Of a stretch of DNA of 64,000 nucleotides, positions 27,265-37,707 are shown one piece after another. The DNA is from Sphingopyxis sp. GW247-27LB. Its GTDB lineage: Bacteria; Pseudomonadota; Alphaproteobacteria; Sphingomonadales; Sphingomonadaceae. The notes below the pieces were generated by a model. It was not told the DNA's origin. It made no database searches and worked only from the letters and a program-made list of their open reading frames with translations. The stretch is from the NCBI RefSeq assembly GCF_002277025.1, contig NZ_NIWD01000015.1, positions 1 through 64,000 on the forward strand, written 5' to 3'. Numbering within the stretch: position 1 is the stretch's first letter; each line of letters opens with the position of its first letter. A program made the position numbers and the translations under genes.

Positions 27265-28458
27265 CTAACATGGCGCCGCCAGCCGCGCGAGGAAAAAGCC
27301 GTCGCAGCCGTCATGCCCCGGAGTCAGCAGGAAACCCGCACCCGCGGGCCGTCCGACGCCGTCCGGAAGCGGACCCGCGTCGGCCGTCCAGCCCGGATGC
27401 CGGTCCAGGAAATCCTCCATCTGCTCCCGCCCCTCGCGCGCGATGATCGAGCAGACGGCATAGAGAAGTTTTCCGCCCGGCGCCACCAGCTCGGCACCGA
27501 GGTCGATCAATTTCGCCTGATCCGCAAGATGCCGGTCGAGCCGCGACGGCGTCAGCCGCCAGCGCAGTTCGGGGCTGCGCCGCCAGGTGCCGCTGCCCGA
27601 ACAGGGCGCATCGACAAAGACCCGGTCGGCCTTGCCTCGCCAGTCGGCGAGCATCGCCGCTTCCTTGCCGGGATCGAGCAGGCGCGTCTCGATGCGCGTC
27701 GCCCCCGCCCGCTCGGCACGCGGCGGCAGTTGCCGGAGCCGCGCGCGATTGGTGTCGCAGGCGAGGATATCGGCAGCATTTCCGGTCGCCGAGGCGATGG
27801 CGAGCGTCTTGCCGCCGCCGCCCGCGCACAGATCGACGACACGCATGCCGGACGCGGCGTCAAGCGCCGCCGAGGCGTATTGGCTCGCGGCATCCTGCAC
27901 TTCGAAGCGACCCTCGGCGTGGGCGGGATGCTGCGCCGCGGCGGTTTCGGGCGGCAGTCGCCAGCCGTCGGGGGCATTCGCGATCGGCTCGCCGCCCGGA
28001 AAGAGCGCGGAAAGCTCGTCGCGGCTCGCTTTGATCCGGTTGGCGCGCAGGTCGAGCGGCGCGCGGGAGAGCATCGCCGCCGCTTCGTCGTCCGCGCCGA
28101 CCAGCGGATCGAAGAGATCGACGAGCGTCGGCGCCGCGAGGCCGGTTTCGGCGCGCGGCTCGTCCGGCGCGATCGGCGCGGGACCATAGGGCGAGCCGTC
28201 GAACAGCGCGGCAAGCTCTGGGTCGGTATCGGCGAGCGCCAGCATCGCCGCGCGCCCCGACGGCGGCGCCGAGCGCGCCGCGCGGATCGCGTCATAGACA
28301 TGCGCGCGGATCGCGCGGCGATCCTTCGACCCCGCGTAGCGCCGCTGCCGCATCGCCTCGGCGAAGAGCGCGTCGGCGGGCGCCCCGCCCTCGCGCGCCG
28401 CGGCGGCGATGGCGTCGAGGATCTCGATCGCGGCCTGGACGCGCGCGGCGGGGGTCAT
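27265..28458 (-). CDS. rsmB: RsmB/NOP family RNA (cytosine-5) methyltransferase
   Basis: A 397-residue SAM-dependent m5C RNA methyltransferase of the RsmB/NOP2 family, most likely acting on 16S rRNA. The N-terminal NusB-like helical part is reduced. The methyltransferase part shows VVDLCAGGGGKTLAIAS for SAM binding and two catalytic-type cysteine motifs, DAPCSGSGTWRRSPELRWR and LLYAVCSI. The exact target base is not fixed by the sequence. guaB lies 29 bases upstream in the same direction. Confidence 0.9.
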   Translation of the reverse strand: MTPAARVQAAIEILDAIAAAAREGGAPADALFAEAMRQRRYAGSKDRRAIRAHVYDAIRAARSAPPSGRAAMLALADTDPELAALFDGSPYGPAPIAPDEPRAETGLAAPTLVDLFDPLVGADDEAAAMLSRAPLDLRANRIKASRDELSALFPGGEPIANAPDGWRLPPETAAAQHPAHAEGRFEVQDAASQYASAALDAASGMRVVDLCAGGGGKTLAIASATGNAADILACDTNRARLRQLPPRAERAGATRIETRLLDPGKEAAMLADWRGKADRVFVDAPCSGSGTWRRSPELRWRLTPSRLDRHLADQAKLIDLGAELVAPGGKLLYAVCSIIAREGREQMEDFLDRHPGWTADAGPLPDGVGRPAGAGFLLTPGHDGCDGFFLARLAAPC

Positions 28459-28487
28459 GGCTGGCGCTCCAGACGGATCAAGAGCTT

Positions 28488-30192
<1,705 letters not shown>

Positions 30193-30261
30193 ATGCACGC
30201 GCCCAGCCAGCCGGCGACCGCCATCGGCGGCCGCCCTTCTTCCCTGCTGTCGCGACCGTGA
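30193..30261 (+). CDS. possible 22-residue leader peptide or gene remnant
   Basis: An ATG preceded by a very strong Shine-Dalgarno (GGGAGGAGGACAGCAGG) opens a frame for MHAPSQPATAIGGRPSSLLS-RP and stops with TGA at 30261. This is 17 bases before the ATPase start, which has only a weak ribosome site. It could be a short leader coupled to the ATPase gene, or the beginning of a gene otherwise lost. The peptide has no recognised similarity. Confidence 0.35.
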   Translation: MHAPSQPATAIGGRPSSLLSRP

Positions 30262-30278
30262 CGCGCGGGCGCTGAGCG

Positions 30279-31364
30279 ATGGCAGGCCTGTCGATCGATG
30301 GCGCGCGCAAGAGCTTCGGCGATACCGAGGTACTGAAAGGCGTGTCGATCGACGTCGCCGAGGGCGAGTTCGCGGTGATCGTCGGCCCCTCGGGCTGCGG
30401 CAAATCGACCCTGCTGCGCGCCGTCGCGGGGCTCGAAGCGCTCGGCGCGGGCCGCATCGTCATCGGCTCGCGCGACGTCACCGATCTCCAGCCGTCGGAC
30501 CGCGGGATCGCTATGGTATTCCAATCCTACGCGCTCTATCCCCACCTGACGGTCTACGAGAATATGGCCTTCGGGCTCCGCATCGCGAAGACCGGCAAGG
30601 CGGAGATCGCCGAAGCGGTGCGCCGCGCCGCCGAAATCCTGAACATAGAGGCGCTGCTCGACCGCAAGCCCGCCGCTCTCTCCGGCGGCCAGCGCCAGCG
30701 CGTCGCGATCGGCCGCGCGATCGTGCGCCAGCCGCAGATATTCCTTTTCGACGAGCCGCTGTCGAACCTCGACGCCGACCTTCGCGTCCGCATGCGCTAC
30801 GAATTCGCGAGCCTGCACCGCACCCTCGGCACCACGACGCTCTACGTCACCCACGACCAGGTCGAGGCGATGACGCTCGCCGACCGCATCATCGTGCTGC
30901 GCGACGGGCAGGTCGAGCAGATCGGCAGCCCGCGCGACCTCTACGAGCGGCCGGCGACCCTCTTCGTCGCGCAATTTCTGGGCACCCCGCGCATGAACAT
31001 TCTGTCCGCGACGGCGACCGTGAACGGACGCGCGACGCTCGCGAACGGGCGCGAGATCGCCCTGCCTCCGCTCGCCGGGGCGCTTGAACCGGGAACGCCG
31101 GTGTCGATCGGCATCCGTCCCGAGGACATCGCGATCGGCGCGGCATCGGGCGCGCTGCCCTTCACCATCGCCTTCATCGAGCGGCTCGGCGGGCTCGCGA
31201 CCGTGCATCTGCAGGGCGCCGGCGGCGGCGAGCCGATCGCGTGCCAGCTTCGCGACGACGGCAGCCTGCGCGAAGGCGATACGGTGCCGGCCTTTCTGCC
31301 CGCCGACCGTCTGCATCTGTTCGACGCCGATGGCCGCGCGCTCGCACGGAGGCCCGCCGAATGA
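30279..31364 (+). CDS. sugar ABC transporter ATP-binding protein, MalK/UgpC type
   Basis: A 361-residue ATPase of CUT1 carbohydrate importers, acting on the cytoplasmic face of the inner membrane. Walker A is GPSGCGKST (36-44), the Q-loop is VFQSYALYPHLTV, the signature is LSGGQRQRVAIGRA, Walker B is IFLFDEPLSNLD and the H-loop is VTHDQ. A C-terminal TOBE-type regulatory domain begins near residue 240 (GIRPEDIAI). The LacI gene follows after 13 bases. CUT1 importers are less common in sphingomonads than TonB/MFS routes. Confidence 0.94.
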   Translation: MAGLSIDGARKSFGDTEVLKGVSIDVAEGEFAVIVGPSGCGKSTLLRAVAGLEALGAGRIVIGSRDVTDLQPSDRGIAMVFQSYALYPHLTVYENMAFGLRIAKTGKAEIAEAVRRAAEILNIEALLDRKPAALSGGQRQRVAIGRAIVRQPQIFLFDEPLSNLDADLRVRMRYEFASLHRTLGTTTLYVTHDQVEAMTLADRIIVLRDGQVEQIGSPRDLYERPATLFVAQFLGTPRMNILSATATVNGRATLANGREIALPPLAGALEPGTPVSIGIRPEDIAIGAASGALPFTIAFIERLGGLATVHLQGAGGGEPIACQLRDDGSLREGDTVPAFLPADRLHLFDADGRALARRPAE

Positions 31365-31377
31365 GGGGAGAAGACCG

Positions 31378-32397
31378 ATGGCAACGCTGAGGGACGTGGC
31401 CCGCGAGGCGGGCGTTTCGGTCGCGACGGCATCGCGCGCGATCAACGGGCTCGGCAACGTCACCGCGCCGACGCGCGCCGCGGTGATGGCGGCGGTCAAG
31501 AAGCTCAATTTCGTGCCGCACAGCGGCGCGCGCAGCCTGACCCGGCGCAAGACCGACACCGTCGGGGTCATCCTGCCCGACCTGTTCGGCGAATTCTTTT
31601 CGGAGATCATTCGCGGCATCGACCTCGTCGCGCACGAGGCCGGGATGCACCTGCTGCTTGGCAACATGCACGGCAGCGCGCACGAAACCGCGGCGGCGGT
31701 CGCGTCGATGCGCGGCCGCGTCGACGGACTGCTCGTCATGCCCCCCGAATTGAAGCCCGAGACGCTGGCCGAAAATCTCGACCCCGTCCTTCCGACGGTG
31801 CTGCTCAACTATGACGCGGCGATGCTCGACCTTCCCTATGTCGCGGTCGACAATTACCGCGGCGCCTGGGCGATGACCGAGGCGCTGCTGGCGAGCGGGG
31901 CGCAGCACATCGTCCATATCGCGGGACCGAAGCACAACCGCGACGCGCGCGACCGCCAGCGCGGCTTCGCCGACGCAATGGCGAAGATCGCGGGGCAGCG
32001 CAGCCCGGTAATCCTGCCCGGCGATTTCTCGGAGGAGGCGGGCGCCCAGGCGGCGCGGCTGCTGGTCGAGGGACAGCTACCCGTCGACGCGGTGTTCGCG
32101 GCGAACGACCTGATGGCGGTCGGTTGCATCATGGGACTCGGCGAGGCGGGACTGTCGGTGCCGCGCGACCTGATGGTCGCGGGGTTCGACGACATCCCGC
32201 TCGCCCGCCACGTCACGCCGGGACTGACGACGATGCAGGTGAAGATCGACCGGCTCGGCTCCACGGCCATGATGATGCTGCTCCGCCTGCTGCGCGGGGA
32301 AACGTTGGGCGCCGCGAGCGCGATGATCCTGACCCCGACCCTGATCGCGCGCGGGACAACCGCGACGCCGGTCGCCGCGGAGGAGGCGCGGGCATGA
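31378..32397 (+). CDS. LacI-family transcriptional regulator
   Basis: A 339-residue repressor. The helix-turn-helix is ATLRDVAREAGVSVATASRA at the N-terminus, then the hinge helix (KKLNFVPHSGARSLTRRK) and a periplasmic-binding-protein-like effector domain (VGVILPDLFGEFFSEIIRGI to ARHVTPGLTTMQV). ATG at 31378 follows GGGGAGAAGACCG. It sits inside the ABC operon and is the likely reader of the palindromes at 30113-30132 and 43329-43342. The effector is probably a sugar released from the imported glycan, but that is inference. Confidence 0.93.
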   Translation: MATLRDVAREAGVSVATASRAINGLGNVTAPTRAAVMAAVKKLNFVPHSGARSLTRRKTDTVGVILPDLFGEFFSEIIRGIDLVAHEAGMHLLLGNMHGSAHETAAAVASMRGRVDGLLVMPPELKPETLAENLDPVLPTVLLNYDAAMLDLPYVAVDNYRGAWAMTEALLASGAQHIVHIAGPKHNRDARDRQRGFADAMAKIAGQRSPVILPGDFSEEAGAQAARLLVEGQLPVDAVFAANDLMAVGCIMGLGEAGLSVPRDLMVAGFDDIPLARHVTPGLTTMQVKIDRLGSTAMMMLLRLLRGETLGAASAMILTPTLIARGTTATPVAAEEARA

Positions 32398-32449
32398 TGG
32401 GCTGGCGGTTTCTGGAACTCCGGCTGAAGCGACAAGCCACAAAAAGAAA

Positions 32450-32558
32450 CCGCATCCCCGAGCGAAGACGAGGGGCTTTGCCGAGCGAAGTCGAGGCTGC
32501 GACGCCAAAGGTTCTCGCTCCGCTCGAACGGGCCCCTCGGCTTCGCTCGGGGATGCGG
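32450..32558. repeat. 27-bp inverted repeat (REP-like hairpin) inside the operon
   Basis: Arms at 32450-32476 and 32532-32558 are complementary with one mismatch; the outer 18 bases (CCGCATCCCCGAGCGAAG) are perfect. A 55-base loop contains a further related GCCGAGCGAAGTCGAGG block. It fills most of the 196-base gap between lacI and the solute-binding protein gene. It may reduce read-through or protect the upstream mRNA. No T run follows. Confidence 0.8.
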
Positions 32559-32593
32559 CTTGATAATGGCTTCCCGCACCACGTGCACGTAAC

Positions 32594-33862
32594 ATGGACC
32601 TGACGCGCCGCCGCGTGACGGGTGCGCTCGCGGCGCTGCCCCTGCTTCCCGCGCTCGGCGCCTGCGCCCCGCGCGGCGATGCCGGGCTGACGGTCTGGGC
32701 GATGGGCAATGAAGCCGCCAGCCTGCCCGACGTGCTGAAAGACATGAAGCGCCCCGCGGGAGCGCCGCGCGTCACCATCCAGCCGCTGCCGTGGACCGCG
32801 GCGCATGAAAAATTGCTCACCGGCTTCGCAGGCGGATCGCTCCCCGTCATCGGCCAGGTCGGCAACAGCTGGATCGCCGAGATGGCCGCGATCGGCGCCA
32901 TCGCCCCGGTGCCCGCGGCGGTTCACGGCCTGCTCGACGACCAGTTCGCCGCCGTGGTCGATACCAACCGCATCGCGGGCCAGGTCTGGGGCATTCCCTG
33001 GTATGTCGACACGCGGCTTCAATATTATCGCCGCGACCTGTTCGCACGCGCGGGCTATGCCGCGCCGCCCAGCGACTGGGCCGAATGGAAACGCGCGCTG
33101 CGCAAGGTCAAGGCGACCGCGGGTAACGGCAATTATGCCGCGCTGCTGCCGGTCAACGAATATGAGCAACTGACCACCCTCGCGCTGTCGGCGGGTGCCC
33201 GGTTGCTGCGCGACGATGGCGGACGCGGAGCCTTTTCGGACCCCGAGTTCAAGGCTGCGCTCGCCTTCTACAAATCGCTGTTCGACGAGGGGCTGGCGCC
33301 CATCGTGTCGTCGGCGCAGATCTCGAACGTCTGGAACGAGTTCGCGCGCGGCTATTTCAGCCTCTTCCTCTCGGGCCCCTGGACGATCGGCGATCTCGGG
33401 ACGCGCCTCGCGCCCGCGATGCAGGACAAATGGGGCACCGCGCCCAACCCCGGCCCCGCGGGCATCGGCTCGGCGGCGCCCGGCGGATCGAGCCTCGTCG
33501 TCTTCGCCGATCATCGCGGCAATCGCGCGGCATGGGACCTGATCGCACGGCTGCTGACGCCGGACGCGCAACTCCACTTTAACGCGCTGACCGGCGACCT
33601 TCCCGCGCGCCGCTCGGTGTGGGCGCGCGCCGGCCTCGCCACCGATCCGGTCGTCGCGCCCTTCGCCACCCAGCTCGACCATGCGACCGCGCTCCCCAAG
33701 GTGCCCGAATGGGAACGCATCGTCACCGAGATGCAGATCGTCGCCGAACGCATGGTGCGCGGCCAGTACGGCGTCGACGAAGCGGCGCGCGAAATCGACG
33801 TGCGCGCCGACCGGCTGCTCGAGAAGCGCCGCTGGATGCTCGACAAGGGACGCGCGCTATGA
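32594..33862 (+). CDS. sugar ABC transporter solute-binding lipoprotein
   Basis: A 422-residue family 1 extracellular solute-binding protein that captures oligosaccharides in the periplasm. The leader MDLTRRRVTGALAALPLLP carries a twin-arginine-like TRRRVTG and ends in a lipobox (LGAC), so it is an anchored lipoprotein, possibly Tat-exported. The mature protein shows WGIPWYVDTRLQYYRRDLF and LFLSGPWTIGDLG, typical of the family. Its stop overlaps the first permease start as ATGA. Confidence 0.92.
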   Translation: MDLTRRRVTGALAALPLLPALGACAPRGDAGLTVWAMGNEAASLPDVLKDMKRPAGAPRVTIQPLPWTAAHEKLLTGFAGGSLPVIGQVGNSWIAEMAAIGAIAPVPAAVHGLLDDQFAAVVDTNRIAGQVWGIPWYVDTRLQYYRRDLFARAGYAAPPSDWAEWKRALRKVKATAGNGNYAALLPVNEYEQLTTLALSAGARLLRDDGGRGAFSDPEFKAALAFYKSLFDEGLAPIVSSAQISNVWNEFARGYFSLFLSGPWTIGDLGTRLAPAMQDKWGTAPNPGPAGIGSAAPGGSSLVVFADHRGNRAAWDLIARLLTPDAQLHFNALTGDLPARRSVWARAGLATDPVVAPFATQLDHATALPKVPEWERIVTEMQIVAERMVRGQYGVDEAAREIDVRADRLLEKRRWMLDKGRAL

Positions 33863-34755
33863 CGGGGTTGCGGCGCACGGAGGAAGCGCGCGCCGGCTGG
33901 GCGATGACCGGTCCCGCGCTCGCGGCGATCCTCGTCTTCTTCGTCCTGCCCGCAGCCGCCTCGCTGTTCCTCAGCTTCACCGATTTCGACATCTACGCGC
34001 TCGCCGATATCGGCAATCTGCGCTTCGTGGGGCTGCAGAATTATCAGCGCCTCGTCGAAAATCCGCTGTTCTGGAAGGCGATGACGAACACCTTGCTGTT
34101 CGTCGCCATCGGCACGCCCTTCGTCGTCCTGCTGTCGCTGTTCGCCGCGATGCTCGTCAACTCGCGCTGGCTCCGCTGGCGGCCGGTGTGGCGCGTCGCG
34201 CTGTTCGCGCCCTATGTGACGACGCTGGTCGCGACCGCGGTGGTGTGGCGCTATCTGCTTCACACGCGCTACGGGCTCGTCAACTATCTCCTCTCGCTCT
34301 TCGGCATCGCGCCGATCGACTGGCTGGGCAGCCCGACCGCCTCGCTTCCCGCGATCCTGCTGTTCGTCGGGTGGAAGACCTTCGGTTATAACATGATCAT
34401 CTTCCTCGCCGCCTTGCAGACGGTGCCGCGCGAGCTCGACGAGGCGGCACGGATCGACGGTGCGGGCTGGCTCGCGCGGCTGCGCCACGTTACCCTGCCC
34501 GCGATCGCGCCGACCGTGCTGCTCGTCTCGGTGCTCACCGTCGCGGCGATGTTCCAGCTCTTCGCCGAACCCTATGTGATGACGCAGGGCGGCCCCGCCC
34601 AGTCGACCGTCACCATCCTCTATTTCATGTATGAGGAGGGGTTCAAATGGTGGAATCTGGGGTCGGGCGCAGCGGTCGCCTTTCTCCTCTTCCTCTGCAT
34701 ATTGGCGGTGACGCTGGTGCAGTTGCGCCTTGCGAAACGCGGAGGCGCGATATGA
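33859..34755 (+). CDS. sugar ABC transporter permease, MalF/UgpA type
   Basis: A 298-residue inner-membrane permease with six predicted helices. The EAA motif that contacts the ATPase is ELDEAARIDGAGWLARLRHV-TLP. The short N-terminus and lack of a large periplasmic loop make it UgpA-like rather than E. coli MalF. ATG at 33859 overlaps the binding-protein stop. Confidence 0.94.
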   Translation: MTGLRRTEEARAGWAMTGPALAAILVFFVLPAAASLFLSFTDFDIYALADIGNLRFVGLQNYQRLVENPLFWKAMTNTLLFVAIGTPFVVLLSLFAAMLVNSRWLRWRPVWRVALFAPYVTTLVATAVVWRYLLHTRYGLVNYLLSLFGIAPIDWLGSPTASLPAILLFVGWKTFGYNMIIFLAALQTVPRELDEAARIDGAGWLARLRHVTLPAIAPTVLLVSVLTVAAMFQLFAEPYVMTQGGPAQSTVTILYFMYEEGFKWWNLGSGAAVAFLLFLCILAVTLVQLRLAKRGGAI

Positions 34756-35567
34756 TGCTGCGCCGCTGGATCATTACCCTGCTCGCGGCACTCGTCGCTC
34801 TCGTCACCATCGCCCCGCTGCTGTGGATGCTCTCGGTCAGCTTCATGGCGCCGGGCGAAGCGTCGGGCTTTCCGCCGCCGCTATTCCCGGCGAACCCCGG
34901 TCTCGACAACTATCGCACCCTGTTCGGCAGCTTCGGCATCGGGCGCTTCCTCGCCAACAGCCTGCTCGTCTCGACCCTCGCCACCGGCCTCGCGCTGCTC
35001 TTCACGGTCCCCGCGGGCTATGCCTTCGCCAAGCTGCGCTTCCGGGGGCGCGACGCGACCTTCCGCCTGCTCGTCGCCGCGCTCGTCGTACCGGGGCAGA
35101 TCGGGATGCTGCCGCTGTTCCTCGAACTCAAGGCGATGGGGCTGGTCAACAGCTATGCCGGCGCGCTGGTGCCGTGGCTCGCGGGCATCTTCGGCATCTT
35201 CCTCGTCCGCCAATATTGCCTGTCGATCCCCGACGAAATGCTTGAGGCGGCGCGGATCGATGGCGCGAGCGAGGGGCAGATCCTCCGGCGCATCGTGCTG
35301 CCGATCCTGACCCCGATCGTCGTCACCCTCGCGCTGTTCGTTTTCCTGTCGAGCTGGAACGATTTCATGTGGCCGCTGATCATCCTCGCCGACCAGGACC
35401 TCTACACGCTGCCCGTCGCGCTCGCCGCGATGAGCCGCCAGCATGTGCAGGACAATGAGTTGATGATGGCGGGCGCCGTCGTCACCACCCTGCCCGTGCT
35501 CATCCTCTTCCTCTCGCTGCAGCGCTTCTATCTGAGCGGGCTGCTCGCGGGGAGCGTCAAGGGATGA
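34752..35567 (+). CDS. sugar ABC transporter permease, MalG/UgpE type
   Basis: A 271-residue permease with six helices and the EAA motif EMLEAARIDGASEGQILRRI. It pairs with the preceding permease. The ATG at 34752 overlaps the first permease stop as ATGA; the longer open frame upstream is antisense noise of the first permease. Two or more CUT1 genes without a second ATPase imply that the ATPase at 30279 serves this pair. Confidence 0.94.
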   Translation: MMLRRWIITLLAALVALVTIAPLLWMLSVSFMAPGEASGFPPPLFPANPGLDNYRTLFGSFGIGRFLANSLLVSTLATGLALLFTVPAGYAFAKLRFRGRDATFRLLVAALVVPGQIGMLPLFLELKAMGLVNSYAGALVPWLAGIFGIFLVRQYCLSIPDEMLEAARIDGASEGQILRRIVLPILTPIVVTLALFVFLSSWNDFMWPLIILADQDLYTLPVALAAMSRQHVQDNELMMAGAVVTTLPVLILFLSLQRFYLSGLLAGSVKG

Positions 35568-35602
35568 TCCGCCACCCCCTCCTCCCATCAAGGACAAGAC
35601 CG

Positions 35603-36364
35603 ATGCGATTCCGGATCGCGGCGCTCGCCGCGCTCGCCCTTTCCCTTTCCACCCCCCTGGCGATGGCGCAAACGATGGCCGACGGTCAGAGCCCGCAGCC
35701 CGCGATCGAGGCGGGCAATTATCCCTATCAGCTCTTTCTGCCACGCGGCTACACCGCCGATCCGAAGGCGAGCTGGCCGCTGCTTATCTTCCTCCACGGA
35801 TCGGGCGAGCGCGGCGACGATGTCGCCAAGGTGAAGGTGCACGGCCCGCCGAAGATCGCCGACCGCACCCCCGATTTCCCCTTCGTCACCGTCTCGCCGC
35901 TGCTCGGCGCCGATCAGGATTGGGACGTCGCGAAGCTCGACCGGCTGCTCGACCATCTGACGAAGACGCTGCGCATCGACCGCACACGCATCTATCTGAC
36001 CGGGCTCAGCCGCGGCGGTCATGCGAGCTGGCGCTGGGCAGCGGCCGAGCCGCACCGCTTCGCCGCCGTCGCACCGGTCGCAGGACGCGGCGATCCCGCG
36101 GTCGCCTGCGCGCTCAAGGACACGCCCGTCTGGGCCTTTCACGGCGACCGCGACGATGTCGTCGTGCCCGAGGGCAGCTTCGCGATGGCGCGCGCGATCC
36201 GCGCCTGCGGCGGACACATGTCGCGCCTGACCATCTATCCCGACCTCGGCCACAACAGCTGGGACCCGGCCTATGACGATCCCGCGCTCTACCTCTGGCT
36301 GCTCTCGCACCGCCTCCCCACGCCGCCCGACGCGGCGAAAACGAAAACCAAGGACAAAAAATGA
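35603..36364 (+). CDS. secreted esterase-like alpha/beta hydrolase
   Basis: A 253-residue hydrolase with a signal peptide (MRFRIAALAALALSLS to PLAMAQ), so it acts in the periplasm or outside. LIFLHGSGERGDD forms the oxyanion region, LTGLSRGGHASW the nucleophile elbow, GDRDDVV the acid and LGHNSWDPAY the histidine. It resembles the polysaccharide-associated esterases often found in glycan loci, which remove acyl groups. An upstream ATG at 35564 overlaps the permease stop; ATG at 35603 was chosen for the signal peptide and AAGGA. Its stop overlaps the GH1 start. Confidence 0.85.
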   Translation: MRFRIAALAALALSLSTPLAMAQTMADGQSPQPAIEAGNYPYQLFLPRGYTADPKASWPLLIFLHGSGERGDDVAKVKVHGPPKIADRTPDFPFVTVSPLLGADQDWDVAKLDRLLDHLTKTLRIDRTRIYLTGLSRGGHASWRWAAAEPHRFAAVAPVAGRGDPAVACALKDTPVWAFHGDRDDVVVPEGSFAMARAIRACGGHMSRLTIYPDLGHNSWDPAYDDPALYLWLLSHRLPTPPDAAKTKTKDKK

Positions 36365-37707
36365 CCCAGACGAGCTTTCCCGACGATTTCCTGTGGGGCG
36401 CCGCGACCGCCGCCTATCAGATAGAGGGCTCGCCGCTCGCCGACGGCGCGGGCGCGAGCATCTGGCAGCGCTTCAGCCACGATCCGCGGTTGATGGCGAA
36501 CAAGGGCGACACCGGCGATATCGCCTGCGACCATTACAACCGCATGGAAAGCGACGTCGCGCTGATGAAGGCGCTGGGGCTCAAGGCCTATCGCTTCAGC
36601 GTCAACTGGGGCCGCGTGCTGCCCGAGGGGACCGGCCGCGTCAACGAGGCAGGGCTCGGCTTCTACGAGCGGCTCGTCGACGAACTTTTGAAGCATGATA
36701 TCGAGCCGCTGCTCACCCTGCACCATTGGGATCTCCCGGTCGCGCTCGACGACAAGGGTGGCTGGCTCAACCGCGACAGTGCCGACTGGTTCGCCGAATA
36801 TGCTTCGGTCCTCTACCGGCGCCTCGACGGGCGGGTGCGGAAATGGGTCACGCTCAACGAACCTTGGGTGATCACCGACGGCGGCTATCTCCACGGCGCA
36901 CTCGCGCCCGGTCACCGCAACCTCTTCGAAACCCCGATCGCAAGCCACAATCTGATGCGCGCGCACGGCGCCGCGGTCCGCGCCTACCGGTCGGAGGGGG
37001 CGCACGAGATCGGCCTCGTCGTCAACATCGAGCCCAAATATCCGGCGAGCGACAGCCCCGAAGATGTCGCCGCGACCGCGCGCGCCCACGCCTATATGAA
37101 CCGTCAGTATCTCGAACCCGCGCTCAAGGGCCATTACCCCGCAGAACTGGCCGAAATCTTCGGCGAAGCTTGGCCCGACTGGCCGGAAAGCGATCTCAAG
37201 GATATCTGCCAACCCCTGGATTTCGTTGGAATAAACTATTATACACGCAACGTCGTCCGCGCCGACCCGAACCAATGGCCCCTCGGCGCTTCCCCCGTCC
37301 GGCAGACGGCGACCCACACCACCACCGACTGGGAAGTCTATCCCCCCGCGCTCACCGACATGCTCGTCTGGTTCCGCGACACTTTCGGCAACATCCCCGT
37401 TTACATCACGGAGAACGGCGCCGCCTTCTATGACCCGCCGCAGGCCGGGCCCGACGGCATCGACGACCCGCTGCGCTGCGATTATCTGCGCACGCACATC
37501 GCCGCGATCGGCGACGCGATCCGGCAGGGGGTCGACGTCCGCGGCTATATGGTCTGGTCGCTGCTCGACAATCTCGAATGGTCGCTGGGCTTTTCGAAAC
37601 GCTTCGGCATCGTCCACGTCGACTATGAAACGCAGGTGCGAACGCCCAAGCGCAGCGCGCGTTTCTACAGCAACATCATCGCAACCAACGGAGGGAATGT
37701 CGCATGA
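36361..37707 (+). CDS. GH1 beta-glucosidase
   Basis: A 448-residue family 1 glycoside hydrolase. The acid/base is Glu167 in TLNEPW and the nucleophile is Glu351 in YITENG; the substrate-binding start DDFLWGAATAAYQIEG is typical. No signal peptide is present, so it should cleave imported oligosaccharides in the cytoplasm to monosaccharides. It overlaps the esterase stop and the next start by ATGA junctions. Specificity for beta-1,2, beta-1,3 or beta-1,4 bonds cannot be read from the sequence. Confidence 0.95.
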   Translation: MTQTSFPDDFLWGAATAAYQIEGSPLADGAGASIWQRFSHDPRLMANKGDTGDIACDHYNRMESDVALMKALGLKAYRFSVNWGRVLPEGTGRVNEAGLGFYERLVDELLKHDIEPLLTLHHWDLPVALDDKGGWLNRDSADWFAEYASVLYRRLDGRVRKWVTLNEPWVITDGGYLHGALAPGHRNLFETPIASHNLMRAHGAAVRAYRSEGAHEIGLVVNIEPKYPASDSPEDVAATARAHAYMNRQYLEPALKGHYPAELAEIFGEAWPDWPESDLKDICQPLDFVGINYYTRNVVRADPNQWPLGASPVRQTATHTTTDWEVYPPALTDMLVWFRDTFGNIPVYITENGAAFYDPPQAGPDGIDDPLRCDYLRTHIAAIGDAIRQGVDVRGYMVWSLLDNLEWSLGFSKRFGIVHVDYETQVRTPKRSARFYSNIIATNGGNVA

